Of a stretch of DNA of 64,000 nt, positions 18,659 through 28,262 are shown one piece after another. Origin of the DNA: Qipengyuania vulgaris. GTDB lineage: Bacteria > Pseudomonadota > Alphaproteobacteria > Sphingomonadales > Sphingomonadaceae. Positions within the stretch are counted from its first letter, which is position 1. Every line of letters begins with the position of its first letter. Made by a program: the position numbers and the translations under genes. The stretch lies in assembly GCA_000756795.1 (NCBI GenBank), contig CCSI01000001.1, forward strand, positions 620,001 to 684,000, given 5' to 3'. Under the pieces are notes generated by a model. That model worked only from the letters and a program-made list of their open reading frames with translations, ran no database searches and had not been told where the DNA came from.

Positions 18659-20049
18659 CAGTCGCGGTAGCAGACCTTCTTGGCCGCTTTCACGATGCGC
18701 GGCGTGTCGATGAGCGCCAGCTTCTCTAGGTTCGCCGCATAGGGCAGCGGAACGTCCTCGTCACATACGCGGGTGACCGGCGCGTCGAGGTGATCAAAGC
18801 CTTCTTCCATGCAGATCGCGACGATTTCCGAAGCGATCGAGCAGGTCGGCCAGCCTTCCTCGGCGATGACGAGGCGGTTGGTCTTTTTGAGGCTTTCGAG
18901 CACAGTTTCCTTGTCGAGCGGACGCAGCGTGCGCAGGTCGATGACTTCGGCTTCGATGCCCTCGCCTGCCAGTTCCTTGGCAGCTTCCAGCGCGAGGCCG
19001 ACAGCAATCGAGTAGGCGACGATGGTGACATCCGAACCTTCGCGCATGATGCGCGCCTTGCCGATGGGAAGCACGTGGTCGTCAAGCTCGGGCAGTTCGA
19101 AGCTGCGGCCGTAGACCAGCTCGTTCTCGAGGAAGACCACCGGGTCTTCGCAGCGGATGGCGGCCTTCATCAGGCCCTTGGCATCGTAAGCGTCATAGGG
19201 TGCGATAACGATCAGGCCCGGCACGCTGGCGTACCATGGGCCATAGTTCTGGCTGTGCTGGGCGCCGACGCGGCTTGCAGCAGCGTTGGGTCCGCGGAAC
19301 ACGACCGGACAGCGCATCTGGCCGCCGGACATGTAATTGGTCTTGGCCGCGGAGTTGATGATGTGGTCGATCGCCTGCATGGCAAAATTGAAGGTCATGA
19401 ACTCGACGATGGGACGAAGGCCGCCCATTGCCGCACCCGTACCGATGCCGGCGAAACCGTATTCCGTAATCGGCGTGTCGATGACGCGCTTGGGGCCGAA
19501 CTCGTCGAGAAGGCCCTGCGTGACCTTGTAGGCACCCTGATACTGGGCGACTTCCTCGCCCATCACGAAGACCCGCTCGTCGCGGCGCATTTCCTCGGCC
19601 ATGCCGTCGCGAAGTGCTTCGCGAACGGTAATGGTCTGCATATTCGTGCCGTGCGGGATTTCGGGATCCTTGACGCCGGACTTCTTGGCGGGCTTGGCGA
19701 TTTCCGCCTCGCTACCCTCGCCCGAAGCATCGGGACGGCCGACATCCTTGCCTTCACCCGGAACCGGGTCGGCAGGAGCGGCATTGGCCATGTCGGATGC
19801 ATCTTCGCCCTCGCCTGCAAGCATGGCGATGACCGTGCCGACAGCGACGTTCTCGGTGCCTTCCGCGACGAGGATTTTACCCAGCGTGCCTTCATCGACA
19901 GCCTCGAATTCCATCGTAGCCTTGTCGGTCTCGATCTCGGCGATGATGTCGCCGATTTCGATGGTATCACCTTCCTGCTTCAGCCACTTGGCGAGCGTGC
20001 CCTCTTCCATGGTGGGCGACAGGGCGGGCATCTTGAGTTCGATAGCCAT
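18658..20049 (-). CDS. pdhB: Pyruvate dehydrogenase E1 beta subunit with N-terminal lipoyl domain
   Basis: Beta subunit of the heterotetrameric E1 component, which decarboxylates pyruvate with thiamine diphosphate. Residues 1-80 form a biotinyl/lipoyl domain ([16 protein letters not shown], lipoyl lysine K43 in ETDKATME); an alanine/proline/glutamate-rich linker follows, then the transketolase-like beta domain from about 140 ([28 protein letters not shown]). The lipoyl fusion on E1-beta is typical of alphaproteobacteria. It lies three bases downstream of pdhA. The E2 and E3 genes are not in the window; LipA at 5.7-6.6 kb would supply the cofactor. Confidence 0.95.
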   Translation of the reverse strand: MAIELKMPALSPTMEEGTLAKWLKQEGDTIEIGDIIAEIETDKATMEFEAVDEGTLGKILVAEGTENVAVGTVIAMLAGEGEDASDMANAAPADPVPGEGKDVGRPDASGEGSEAEIAKPAKKSGVKDPEIPHGTNMQTITVREALRDGMAEEMRRDERVFVMGEEVAQYQGAYKVTQGLLDEFGPKRVIDTPITEYGFAGIGTGAAMGGLRPIVEFMTFNFAMQAIDHIINSAAKTNYMSGGQMRCPVVFRGPNAAASRVGAQHSQNYGPWYASVPGLIVIAPYDAYDAKGLMKAAIRCEDPVVFLENELVYGRSFELPELDDHVLPIGKARIMREGSDVTIVAYSIAVGLALEAAKELAGEGIEAEVIDLRTLRPLDKETVLESLKKTNRLVIAEEGWPTCSIASEIVAICMEEGFDHLDAPVTRVCDEDVPLPYAANLEKLALIDTPRIVKAAKKVCYRD

Positions 20050-20052
20050 GGC

Positions 20053-21123
20053 TCAATACTCCTCCACCAGAACATCGGTGTAGAGTTCGCTCGGATCCGG
20101 CTCGGGCGAGTTCTCGGCGAAGTCTGCCGCTTCGCTCACGACCTTGCGGATGTCCTTGTCGATGGCTTTCAAGTCTTCCTCGCTATTGCCCTGTTCGATC
20201 AGGATCTTCTTCAGGCCCTCGATGGGGTCCTTGTGTTCCTTTACGTCCTGCACTTCCTCGCGGGTGCGGTACTTGGCTGGGTCGGACATGGAGTGGCCGC
20301 GGTAGCGATAGGTCTCGCATTCCATCAACACAGGCCCCCTGCCCTCGCGGACATGCTTGAAGGCGATTTCAGCGGCCTGGCGCACTTCGAGCACGTCCAT
20401 GCCGTTGACCTTCATGCCCGGGATGCGGAAGGCGGTGCCGCGGCGGTAGAATTCGGTCTCGGCGCTGGAGCGGCCGACTGCGGTGCCCATGGCGTACTGG
20501 TTGTTCTCGACCACGAAGACGATCGGCAGCTTCCACAGCGAGGCCATGTTGAATGTCTCGTAGACCTGGCCCTGATTGGCTGCGCCGTCGCCGAAATAGG
20601 CAAGGCAAAGGCCGCCGTCGTCATTGTACTGGTGCGCGAGCGCGAGTCCGCCACCCAGTGCGACCTGCGCGCCGACGATGCCGTGGCCGCCGTAGAACTT
20701 ATGCTCGGTCGAGAACATGTGCATCGACCCGCCCTTGCCCTTCGAGATGCCAGCTTCGCGGCCGGTCAGCTCGGCCATGATGACCTTGGGGTCGATGCCA
20801 TAGGCGAGCATGTGGCCGTGGTCGCGATAGCCGGTGATGACGCTGTCGAGCTTCTCGGTCAGCGCAGACTGCAGGCCGACGGCGACAGCCTCCTGCCCGA
20901 TGTAAAGGTGGCAGAAGCCGCCAATGAGGCCGAGGCCATACAGCTGGCCGGCGCGCTCTTCGAAGCGGCGGATGAGCAGCATCTGCTCGTAGAAGTGCTT
21001 CAGCTGTTCTTCCGAAGCATCATAGCGCTTGGTCTTCTCGAGCTCTTCCTGGAGCGAGTGAAGCGCGAAATCGAGGTTTTCCGCGGGGCTGCGCGGGGTC
21101 TTGTTCTTGGGGGCCTTGGCCAA
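20053..21123 (-). CDS. pdhA: Pyruvate dehydrogenase E1 alpha subunit
   Basis: Thiamine-diphosphate-binding subunit of E1, 356 residues. The ThDP motif is YFGDGAANQGQVYE ... VENNQYAMGT; the phosphorylation-loop-like region YRYRGHSMSDP is present near residue 270. The N-terminus is a short charged extension (MAKAPKNKTPRSP). It is the gene before pdhB, and ftsB precedes it on the same strand by about 150 bp, an arrangement frequent in alphaproteobacteria (ftsB-pdhA-pdhB). Confidence 0.96.
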   Translation of the reverse strand: MAKAPKNKTPRSPAENLDFALHSLQEELEKTKRYDASEEQLKHFYEQMLLIRRFEERAGQLYGLGLIGGFCHLYIGQEAVAVGLQSALTEKLDSVITGYRDHGHMLAYGIDPKVIMAELTGREAGISKGKGGSMHMFSTEHKFYGGHGIVGAQVALGGGLALAHQYNDDGGLCLAYFGDGAANQGQVYETFNMASLWKLPIVFVVENNQYAMGTAVGRSSAETEFYRRGTAFRIPGMKVNGMDVLEVRQAAEIAFKHVREGRGPVLMECETYRYRGHSMSDPAKYRTREEVQDVKEHKDPIEGLKKILIEQGNSEEDLKAIDKDIRKVVSEAADFAENSPEPDPSELYTDVLVEEY

Positions 21124-21272
21124 AACGTATCGTCCCTTTTCCGTAACGGGAATTCTCTCTGACCGCGCCTATACGCACAGGGTCACGGGCAGCGCAACGG
21201 GGCGTGTGCCTTGCATACGAAAACCTTACGGAATTGCGGGAGTTCCGACCGGAGTGCGGGAGCCTGCGAAGG

Positions 21273-21587
21273 TCAGTCGTCGAGCTTGATGACAACTTCG
21301 TCGGGATGGACGACGTTCAACTGGCTGCGCAGCAGTTCGCCCACCATGTCGGGGTCGGCATGATCGGGGTGGAGCAAAGCCACCTTGTTCTCGAGTGCGG
21401 CTTTTTCCTTCTGCAGCGCTTCGAGCTGGGCCTCGCGCTGGTCGAGCAGGCGCAGGTTTTCGCTCCATGCGAGCAGGCCGGACGGCCCGGCGATGCCCAG
21501 CCCGCCGAGGACGAGCAGCACCACGAGCGCCGCGTTTTGCGTCGTCCGCTTCTTGCCGAAATTATCGAGTCTGCCTCGCCGCATCAT
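21273..21587 (-). CDS. ftsB: Septum formation initiator FtsB/DivIC
   Basis: Small bitopic division protein of 104 residues that links FtsL and FtsQ in the divisome. It has a basic cytoplasmic start, one membrane helix (NAALVVLLVLGGLGIAGPSG) and a periplasmic coiled coil (LRLLDQREAQLEALQKEKAA). I start at the ATG at 21587; a second ATG follows at 21584, and a GTG two codons earlier (21593) is possible. No strong ribosome site decides. It precedes pdhA. Confidence 0.87.
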   Translation of the reverse strand: MMRRGRLDNFGKKRTTQNAALVVLLVLGGLGIAGPSGLLAWSENLRLLDQREAQLEALQKEKAALENKVALLHPDHADPDMVGELLRSQLNVVHPDEVVIKLDD

Positions 21588-21748
21588 GAAACGCACAGAA
21601 TCACAGTTAACCTTCTGGTGCAAGGGATATTCGCGAGTTGCCGGACCAAAGGAACGACCGGGTGCGTCCAGCCGTTCGATTCTTGACACATCCAAGGCTC
21701 ACGCCTATTTGGTTTCTATTGAAACTATCTAGCGGACAGAGGAACCAC

Positions 21749-22870
21749 ATGCCCGACCTTTTCGAAAACCCCATCGGCCTCGACGGCTTCGAGTTCGTCG
21801 AATTCTGCGCACCCACCAAGGGCGTTATCGAGCCGGTTTTCGAAGCCATGGGCTTCACCCACGTTGCCACGCATCGTTCGAAGGACGTAAACCTGTGGCG
21901 CCAGGGTGGCATCAACCTCATACTCAACTACGAACCGCGCAGCGCTGCATGGTATTTCGCCCGTGAACACGGCCCTTCGGCTTGCGGCATGGGTTTCCGT
22001 GTCCGCGATGCGAAGCATGCTTACGAAGAGCTGCTGAAGCGCGGTGCGGAGCCGGTCACCGTCGACACCGGTCCGATGGAGCTGCGCATCCCCGCCATCC
22101 GCGGCATCGGTGGGGCCATCGTCTACCTGATCGACCGTTATGCCGAGCAAGGCGATGATAGTCTCTCGATCTACGACATCGATTTCGAATATCTGGATGG
22201 CGTCGAGAAGTGGCCTGTCGGTGCCGGCTTCAACGTGATCGATCACCTGACGCACAACGTCTACAACGGCCGCATGAAATACTGGGCGGACTATTACGAA
22301 ACGCTCTTCAACTTCCGCGAAATCCGCTTCTTCGACATCAAGGGCGAATATACCGGCCTTACCTCGAAGGCGCTGACCGCGCCCGACGGCAAGATCCGCA
22401 TTCCGCTCAACGAAGAAGGCGAAGGCGGCAAGGGTCAGATCGAGGAGTTCCTGAAGGAGTTCAACGGCGAAGGCATCCAGCACATCGCGCTCATCTGCGA
22501 CGACCTCGTCAAGTGCTGGGACAATCTCAAGGACCTCGGCGTCCCCTTCATGACCGCCCCGCCGGAAACCTATTACGAAATGCTCTCCGAGCGCCTGCCG
22601 GACCATGGTGAGGACGTCGACCAGCTCAAGATGCGCGGCATCCTGCTCGACGGCACGACCGAAGGCGGCAACCCGCGCCTGCTGCTGCAGATTTTCGCCG
22701 AGGCACAGGTCGGCCCGGTGTTCTTCGAGTTCATCCAGCGCAAGGGCGATGAAGGCTTCGGCGAAGGCAACTTCAAGGCCCTCTTCGAAAGCATGGAGCG
22801 CGACCAGATCAAGCGCGGTGTGCTGAGTGTCGAAGAAGCCAAGAGCGTCGAGCAGGAGCCTGCCGAATGA
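21749..22870 (+). CDS. hppD: 4-hydroxyphenylpyruvate dioxygenase
   Basis: Non-haem iron dioxygenase that turns 4-hydroxyphenylpyruvate into homogentisate in tyrosine breakdown. The 373-residue protein has two VOC domains; the iron ligands are visible as His in VIDHLTHNV, His in GIQHIALIC and Glu in FFEFIQRKG, with the C-terminal [13 protein letters not shown] helix of the family. The ATG at 21749 has a GAGGAA ribosome site. It overlaps the next VOC gene by four bases. Homogentisate dioxygenase and maleylacetoacetate isomerase are not in the window. Confidence 0.95.
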   Translation: MPDLFENPIGLDGFEFVEFCAPTKGVIEPVFEAMGFTHVATHRSKDVNLWRQGGINLILNYEPRSAAWYFAREHGPSACGMGFRVRDAKHAYEELLKRGAEPVTVDTGPMELRIPAIRGIGGAIVYLIDRYAEQGDDSLSIYDIDFEYLDGVEKWPVGAGFNVIDHLTHNVYNGRMKYWADYYETLFNFREIRFFDIKGEYTGLTSKALTAPDGKIRIPLNEEGEGGKGQIEEFLKEFNGEGIQHIALICDDLVKCWDNLKDLGVPFMTAPPETYYEMLSERLPDHGEDVDQLKMRGILLDGTTEGGNPRLLLQIFAEAQVGPVFFEFIQRKGDEGFGEGNFKALFESMERDQIKRGVLSVEEAKSVEQEPAE

Positions 22871-23451
22871 GCGATGTCGCCGAACATCCCGTAAAGCACC
22901 CCATCTCTTTGGGCGGCGTCCACCACGCCGCCTATCGCTGCAAGGACGCGAAAGAGACCGTCGAGTGGTACGGCAAGGTACTGGGCATGGATTACACCAC
23001 CGCCTTCGCCGAAGACCACGTTCCCTCGACCGGCGAGTACGACCCTTACATGCACGTCTTCCTCGACGCGGGTAACGGCAACATCCTCGCCTTCTTCGAA
23101 CTGCCCAACCAGAAGGACATGGGCCGCGACGAGAACACGCCGCAGTGGGTCCAGCACCTCGCCTTCAAGGTCGGCAGCGAGGAAGAACTCGAGGCGGCCA
23201 AGGAGCATGTCGAGAGTCTCGGCATCGACGTTCTCGGCCCGACGCACCACGGCATCTTCAAGTCCATCTATTTTTTCGACCCGAACGGCCATCGTGTAGA
23301 GCTGGCAACCGACATCGGCACGGACGAGCAATATGCTGAATTGAAGCGCGTCGCCCCGCTGATGCTCGACGAGTGGAGCGAGACCAAGAAGGCCCCGCGC
23401 CATGCCGACTGGCTCCATGAGCTTGCGCGCAAGGAACACGGCCAGGGTTAA
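22867..23451 (+). CDS. VOC (glyoxalase/bleomycin resistance) family protein
   Basis: A 194-residue vicinal-oxygen-chelate protein. Metal-binding candidates are the His pair in GVHHAAYRC, a second His in VQHLAFKV and a glutamate in [10 protein letters not shown], the usual paired beta-alpha-beta-beta-beta layout. Translational coupling to hppD suggests a role with aromatic amino acid or ring-cleavage metabolism, but the substrate cannot be read from sequence. No export signal. Confidence 0.85.
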   Translation: MSDVAEHPVKHPISLGGVHHAAYRCKDAKETVEWYGKVLGMDYTTAFAEDHVPSTGEYDPYMHVFLDAGNGNILAFFELPNQKDMGRDENTPQWVQHLAFKVGSEEELEAAKEHVESLGIDVLGPTHHGIFKSIYFFDPNGHRVELATDIGTDEQYAELKRVAPLMLDEWSETKKAPRHADWLHELARKEHGQG

Positions 23452-23527
23452 CCCTCGCTAACCGCGTATTTCCGCCATTTCGGAACCCGCTGCGGTGCAC
23501 AACGTTGTGCCGCAAAGGGAGTCCGAC

Positions 23528-24406
23528 TTGAATTACATCGATACTTTGCGCGACCAGCTTAATGATATGGGCGAAGGCTTCATCGAAAGCCTCCCCAGCC
23601 TCGCCATTGCGCTGTTCATTGTCCTGCTGACGTGGATTGTCGCGCGCTTTGCCGTACGCATTTCCGACATGATAGTCGGGCGCACCGATATCCGGTCGAG
23701 CCTCAAGAACCTCGTCGACACGATTGTACGGCTCGCCATCTGGGTGGTCGGCCTGTTCATCGCGGCGGTAGTGGTCATGCCAGACCTCACGCCCGCCAGC
23801 CTGCTTGCAGGGCTCGGCATCGGTGCCGTCGCCATCGGCTTCGCTTTTCAGGACATTTTCGAGAATTTCTTCGCCGGCATCCTCATCATGCTGCGAGAAA
23901 AGATGCAGATCGGCGATGTCATCGAATGCGAAGGTATCACCGGCAAGGTCGAGCATATCACCTTGCGCGAAACGCATGTCCGCAAGCTCTCGGGAGAGTT
24001 GACGGTCGTACCCAATTCCATCCTGTTTAAGAACCCGGTCGAAATTCTCACCGATGTCGAGCAGCGCCGGCACGAGGTGGTTGTGGGTGTCTCCTACGAT
24101 ACCAATCTCGATCATGCGGCGACCGTCATCCAGCGCGCGGTCGAAGGCGTGAGCGATGTTCTCGCGAGCAAGGGCATTGATATTTTCGCGCAGGAGTTCA
24201 ATTCGAGCTCGGTCGACTTCCTTGTGCGCTGGTGGGCGGGCGCCTCACCTCGCGACGGTTGGGAGAGCAAAGACAAGGTGGTCCGTGCCATCAAGGCAGG
24301 CCTCGACGAGGCTGGTATCGAGATACCCTTCCCCTATGTCACCCACACCTTCAAGGAGACCGTACCGGTCAGCCGTCTGGGCGACAGCAGCAAGCCGACA
24401 CCCTAA
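23528..24406 (+). CDS. Small-conductance mechanosensitive channel (MscS family)
   Basis: A 292-residue MscS protein that releases solutes on hypo-osmotic shock. Three membrane helices are visible (about 20-40, 60-80 and the pore-lining TM3 LAGLGIGAVAIGFAFQDIFE with glycine/alanine packing), followed by the beta domain (GDVIECEGITGKVEHITLR, VPNSILFKNPV) and the C-terminal alpha-beta domain. I chose the TTG at 23528 because AAAGGGAG sits seven bases before it; a GTG at 23495 would add 11 residues but has no such site. Confidence 0.88.
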   Translation: MNYIDTLRDQLNDMGEGFIESLPSLAIALFIVLLTWIVARFAVRISDMIVGRTDIRSSLKNLVDTIVRLAIWVVGLFIAAVVVMPDLTPASLLAGLGIGAVAIGFAFQDIFENFFAGILIMLREKMQIGDVIECEGITGKVEHITLRETHVRKLSGELTVVPNSILFKNPVEILTDVEQRRHEVVVGVSYDTNLDHAATVIQRAVEGVSDVLASKGIDIFAQEFNSSSVDFLVRWWAGASPRDGWESKDKVVRAIKAGLDEAGIEIPFPYVTHTFKETVPVSRLGDSSKPTP

Positions 24407-24469
24407 AACAGTTGCAATCGGAAACGGGAATGCGAATGGTGCTCCCGCTTGCAACGAGGGAGAGATGGC

Positions 24470-25384
24470 ATGCAAATCCTGCGCACCCCGGCGGATCGCT
24501 TCGCGAATATCCCGGACTACCCCTTCGCCGAGAACTGGTTCGAGGTGGACCTCGGCAACGGCCAGACCGCCCGCCAGCATTATGTCGACGAGGGTGACAA
24601 GGCCGCCCCGCCCGTCCTCCTCTTCCATGGCGAGCCGAGTTGGTCCTTCCTCTATCGCAAGATGATTCCGATCCTTGCCGATGCGGGTTTCCGCGTCCTT
24701 GCGCCGGACCTCATCGGCTTCGGCAAGAGCGACAAGCCCGACGATATTTCGTTCTTCAGCTACCAGCGCCATGTCGATTGGTTGAAGCAATGGCGTAGCG
24801 CCATCGAGCCGCGACCGGCTGCCTTGTTCTGTCAAGACTGGGGCGGATTGCTTGGCCTGCGCATGGTGGCGAACGACCCTGACCTCTTCACGTGCGTTGT
24901 CGCCAGCAACACCTTCCTGCCCGCCGGTGGCACCCCGTCGCAGGCGTTCCTTGCGTGGAGGGAGTTCGCAAAGTCCTCGCCCGACTTCAAGATTGGACCG
25001 CTTCTCGACCGTGCAACACAGACATCGCTGAGCGAGGCCGAGATTGCTGCCTATGATGCGCCCTTCCCCGATGAGCCGTCGAAGGCTGCCGCACGGGCAT
25101 TTCCTTCGTTGGTACCGGTGGAGGATGGCATGCCCGGCGTGGCAGAAAACAAGGCGGCCTGGCCCTCGCTCGCGGCTTTCGACAAGCCCTTCCTGACGCT
25201 GTTCGGCGAAGAAGATCCGATCACCAAGGGGAGCGAGAAATTCCTAATTGAGCGTATCGAAGGTGCCAAAGGCCTCGACCACCGTACGCTCAGCCCTTGC
25301 GGCCATTTCTGCCAAGAGGACCAGTCTGAGGCCCTCGCGCAGGGTGTCATCGACACGGCGCGCAAGGCAGGCCACCTCGCGTGA
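24470..25384 (+). CDS. Haloalkane dehalogenase (HLD-I type)
   Basis: Alpha/beta hydrolase of 304 residues that would hydrolyse carbon-halogen bonds of haloalkanes. Compared with DhlA of Xanthobacter, the key residues are all in register: HGEPSWSFLYRKM, nucleophile D123 and halide-binding W124 in CQDWGG, a second halide-binding Trp W163 in the cap (FLAWREF), acid D249 in FGEEDP and H279 in CGHFCQED. That set argues for a dehalogenase rather than an epoxide hydrolase. Natural substrate unknown. The ATG at 24470 is preceded by GAGGGAGAGATGGC. It overlaps the MFS gene by four bases. Confidence 0.88.
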   Translation: MQILRTPADRFANIPDYPFAENWFEVDLGNGQTARQHYVDEGDKAAPPVLLFHGEPSWSFLYRKMIPILADAGFRVLAPDLIGFGKSDKPDDISFFSYQRHVDWLKQWRSAIEPRPAALFCQDWGGLLGLRMVANDPDLFTCVVASNTFLPAGGTPSQAFLAWREFAKSSPDFKIGPLLDRATQTSLSEAEIAAYDAPFPDEPSKAAARAFPSLVPVEDGMPGVAENKAAWPSLAAFDKPFLTLFGEEDPITKGSEKFLIERIEGAKGLDHRTLSPCGHFCQEDQSEALAQGVIDTARKAGHLA

Positions 25385-26556
25385 ACGAAGCCTCGCGGCT
25401 CAGCCGTACGCAGGAATATTCGCTCGCCGTCGCTGCCGCGGTGGTGACGGCCAATGCCTATTACATCCACCCGATTATCGGGGATGTCGCGGCGCATTTC
25501 GGCGTCAGCGAGGCGCGTATTGGTATCGTGCCTGCGTTGAACCAGCTTGCGCTTGCGGTTGGAATCCTGCTGTTGTTGCCGCTCGGTGACCGCTATTCGA
25601 ACAAGCGCCTGACAATCATCTTCGTTGCGGGACAGACGGCTTCGCTGGCGGTGATGACACTGGCGGCAAGCTTCGTCGGTTTCACCGTGGGCTCCACGCT
25701 GCTCGGCTTCTTCACCATCGCGCCCTACCTCCTCCCTGCATATGCCTCGAAGCGAGTGGCTCCAGAGAGGTTGGGACAGGTCACAGCCTTGCTCGCTGCG
25801 GGGGTCATCCTGGGAATTCTCGTCGCACGGGCTGGCGCAGGCTGGATTGCCGAGCATTATGGCTGGCGGCTCGTCTACTGGATAGCGACAGGCCTTATGC
25901 TGGCCGTGACGCTCGCCCTCCCCCGCCTGATGGAAGGCGGTGAGCGCGAACGCGACGGGACGCGCTACTGGCCGCTCGTTTTCTCGGTCTTCGCCCTTGC
26001 GCGGCAGCATCGCGAGGTCCTGTTGTCGGGCGCAATCCAGGCCCTGAATTTCGCGCAATTCATCGCGCTGTGGCTCGCCCTCGCCCTCTATCTTACTGCG
26101 CCACGGATGAATTACGGCACTGACGTCGTTGGCTATCTCGCCGCGATTGCTGCGGTGAGCATCCTTTCGACACCGCGCCTGGGGCGATGGGCCGATTCGG
26201 TCGGCGCTCGCAAAGCCAGATTCCTGCTCGCAATCATCCAATTGGCGGGTCTTGCGTTATTCTGGCCTGTAGGTGAGACCTTGTGGGGTCTGGTCATTCC
26301 GCTCGTCATCGTAAACCTGGTCGGCCCGGGTGTCGACGTGACGGGGCGCATGACATTTCTTTCGCTCCAGCCGGACCTCAGGACGCGGCTCACAACCGTC
26401 TACATCGTCCTGATGTTCATCGGCGGAGGTATCGGCAGCATCGGCTCGACTGCGGTGTACGACGCTTTTGGATGGGGAGGAATTTGCGCCTTGCTGACAG
26501 CATCTTCGGCACTGCTGACGGCATTGGCATGGTGGGCGACGAGATTGGGGAGATGA
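25381..26556 (+). CDS. MFS transporter
   Basis: Major facilitator superfamily protein of 391 residues with about twelve hydrophobic helices. The loop 2-3 signature is GDRYSNKRLTII. The fold resembles drug/metabolite exporters (YnfM/arabinose-efflux-like), but the substrate cannot be told. The start is a GTG overlapping the dehalogenase stop (GTGA), so both are co-translated, which hints at transport of a related substrate or product; that is inference. Its stop lies two bases from the CCA end of a convergent tRNA gene. Confidence 0.88.
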   Translation: MNEASRLSRTQEYSLAVAAAVVTANAYYIHPIIGDVAAHFGVSEARIGIVPALNQLALAVGILLLLPLGDRYSNKRLTIIFVAGQTASLAVMTLAASFVGFTVGSTLLGFFTIAPYLLPAYASKRVAPERLGQVTALLAAGVILGILVARAGAGWIAEHYGWRLVYWIATGLMLAVTLALPRLMEGGERERDGTRYWPLVFSVFALARQHREVLLSGAIQALNFAQFIALWLALALYLTAPRMNYGTDVVGYLAAIAAVSILSTPRLGRWADSVGARKARFLLAIIQLAGLALFWPVGETLWGLVIPLVIVNLVGPGVDVTGRMTFLSLQPDLRTRLTTVYIVLMFIGGGIGSIGSTAVYDAFGWGGICALLTASSALLTALAWWATRLGR

Positions 26557-26558
26557 AA

Positions 26559-26635
26559 TGGTGCGCCCGACAGGATTCGAACCTGTGGCCCCCAGATTAG
26601 GAATCTGGTGCTCTATCCGACTGAGCTACGGGCGC
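26559..26635 (-). tRNA. tRNA-Arg (anticodon CCU)
   Basis: Complete 77-nt cloverleaf on the minus strand: acceptor GCGCCCG / CGGGCGC, D-arm GCTC/GAGC, anticodon stem CCAGA/TCTGG with loop TTCCTAA (anticodon CCT, reading AGG), T-arm with GGTTCGAATCC, discriminator A and encoded CCA. It follows the DUF1178 gene by about 40 bp on the same strand and could be part of that transcript. No duplicated 3' end or integrase nearby, so no sign of use as an attachment site. Confidence 0.97.
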
Positions 26636-26674
26636 CTCCGGTGCGACCTATAACGTCGCTACGCGAAGAAACAA

Positions 26675-27139
26675 TCAGTTGAGTTTGTCGGGTTCGGCGA
26701 TGGGGAAGAGGATGGGGGCGACCGAAATGCCTTCCGACGCGAGGTCCTCGGCTTCCTTCTTGGTCGCCTTGCCGTGAATGGGGACTTCGTCCTTCTCGCC
26801 ATAATGCTGCGAACGGGCTTCGTCGGCGAACTTGTCGCCTACCCATGTGCTGCTTTCGAGCGCCTTTGCCTGAGCCTTGGCGAGCTGCTTGAGCGCCTTT
26901 TCGACCTCTGGCGGCATCGGGGCATTGGATAGCTGCGCATCCTTGCTGGGAGCGCGCGGCTCCTCCTTGTTGCCCTTCGCGCCCACAGCCGGAGCCATCG
27001 GCGCCTTGCCGACGGTCTTGCTGCCACATTCCGGGCAATCGACCAGCCCACGCTCGCGCTGGCTATCGTAGTCGGCAGACGAGCCGAACCAGCCTTCGAA
27101 ACGATGGCCGTTGTCGCAGTGGAGGTCGTAGACAATCAT
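26675..27139 (-). CDS. DUF1178 family protein
   Basis: A 154-residue member of DUF1178, found next to nitrilase-type amidase genes in many proteobacteria. The N-terminus (MIVYDLHCDNGHRFEGWFGS) and the CPECGS pair give a zinc-ribbon-like four-cysteine/histidine site (C8, H12 region and CxxC near 40). Function unknown. The frame stays open for 38 codons upstream, but the conserved start is the ATG at 27139, 7 bp from the amidase gene. Confidence 0.88.
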   Translation of the reverse strand: MIVYDLHCDNGHRFEGWFGSSADYDSQRERGLVDCPECGSKTVGKAPMAPAVGAKGNKEEPRAPSKDAQLSNAPMPPEVEKALKQLAKAQAKALESSTWVGDKFADEARSQHYGEKDEVPIHGKATKKEAEDLASEGISVAPILFPIAEPDKLN

Positions 27140-27146
27140 CGCGGCG

Positions 27147-27962
27147 CTATTTGTCGATTTCGCGGCGGTTGGCAAGGCTCGGAACTTGGGCACGCACCTC
27201 TTCGATACGAGAGAGATCGATATCGGCGAAACCGAGGCCTGCCTTGTCCCCACCCATGTCGAGCAGGACTTCGCCCCAGGGGTCGATTACGAGGCTATGG
27301 CCGTAGGTTGTCCGCCCGTCCGCATGCTCGCCCACCTGCGCAGCTGCGACAACGAAAGCGCTGGCTTCGATGGCCCGCGCGCGCTGGAGGACGTGCCAAT
27401 GTGCCTGGCCGGTCGGAACGGTAAAAGCAGCCGGAATGCTGATGCAATCGCATTGCTGTCTGCCGAGCGCGTCGAATAGCGCGGGGAACCGCAGGTCATA
27501 GCATATGGCGAGCCCGAGACGCCCAAGCGGGGTGTCCTCGACGATAACTGGTTTGTTGCCAGCTTCATAGGCATTTGACTCCCGCCAGCTTTCGCCAGTG
27601 GCAAGGTCGACGTCGAACATGTGCATCTTGTCGTATGTGACCGGCCGAGCCCCGCTGGCCGCGAAATAGTAGGCGCGATTGGCCAATTTCTCTCCTGCAG
27701 GGACGGGCATCGAGCCGAGCGCAATATCGACACAGGTATCCGCAGCGATCTCGCTCAGACGCTCTGGAAACCGCGCATAGGCGCTATCGGCAATCGTTGC
27801 CGCCCCCCGCTTCCTGTCACGGTCGAGCAGGAGCGACATTTCAGGCGTGAAGAGGATGGCAGCCCCGCCCTCGCCCGCATCAGCCGCAGCGCGCTCGATG
27901 GTGCGAAAGTTTTCCTCCGGGTCGATGCCCGATGTCATTTGCAGGACCGCAATACGCGTCAT
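27147..27962 (-). CDS. Nitrilase-superfamily amidase (Nit1/deaminated glutathione amidase type)
   Basis: A 271-residue carbon-nitrogen hydrolase with the Glu-Lys-Cys triad: E in LFTPEMSLL, K in YDKMHMFDVDL and C in LAICYDLRFP. The KMHMFDVDL motif and length fit the Nit1 branch, whose members remove the amide from deaminated glutathione; being next to grxC agrees with a link to glutathione but does not prove the substrate. It is co-directional with grxC upstream (adjacent codons) and the DUF1178 gene downstream. Confidence 0.88.
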   Translation of the reverse strand: MTRIAVLQMTSGIDPEENFRTIERAAADAGEGGAAILFTPEMSLLLDRDRKRGAATIADSAYARFPERLSEIAADTCVDIALGSMPVPAGEKLANRAYYFAASGARPVTYDKMHMFDVDLATGESWRESNAYEAGNKPVIVEDTPLGRLGLAICYDLRFPALFDALGRQQCDCISIPAAFTVPTGQAHWHVLQRARAIEASAFVVAAAQVGEHADGRTTYGHSLVIDPWGEVLLDMGGDKAGLGFADIDLSRIEEVRAQVPSLANRREIDK

Positions 27963-28226
27963 TCAGCCCTCGAGCAGCGCGTCCAGCTTGCCCGCCCTTT
28001 CGAGCGCCGCCAACTCGTCAGAGCCACCGACATAGGTCTCGCCGATGAAAATCTGCGGCACTGTGCGGGCCTGCGGGGCGCGCTGGAGCATTTCCTCGCG
28101 CTTCGGGCCGCCCATGGTAATGTCGTGCTCGTGATAGTCGGCGCCCTTCTCGTCGAGCAGGCGCTTGGCGCGAAAGCAGTAGCCGCAACCGAATTTGGTG
28201 TAGATGTCGATATGCGGTTGGCTCAT
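27963..28226 (-). CDS. grxC: Glutaredoxin 3
   Basis: Glutathione-dependent disulfide reductase of 87 residues. The active site is C14-G-Y-C17 (KFGCGYCFRAK; most Grx3 have CPYC), followed by the cis-proline TVPQIF and the GGSDELAALE glutathione-binding turn. The ATG at 28226 gives the family's usual N-terminus. It starts the grxC-amidase-DUF1178 operon and diverges from hsp20; its promoter must overlap the heat-shock promoter region. Confidence 0.93.
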   Translation of the reverse strand: MSQPHIDIYTKFGCGYCFRAKRLLDEKGADYHEHDITMGGPKREEMLQRAPQARTVPQIFIGETYVGGSDELAALERAGKLDALLEG

Positions 28227-28262
28227 GGAAAATCCTCTGGTGTTCGGGCTGCATGTGCGGCG

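Noticed and set aside
18658-20049. Lipoyl domain on the pyruvate dehydrogenase E1-beta subunit as a novel fusion
   Set aside because: This fusion is standard in alphaproteobacteria.
18790-21162. 790-codon plus-strand frame opposite pdhA/pdhB
   Set aside because: Mirror frame produced by codon bias in the pdh genes; composition not protein-like.
26559-26635. tRNA-Arg as a possible attachment site for an integrated element
   Set aside because: No integrase, no repeated tRNA 3' end and no change in gene style on either side.
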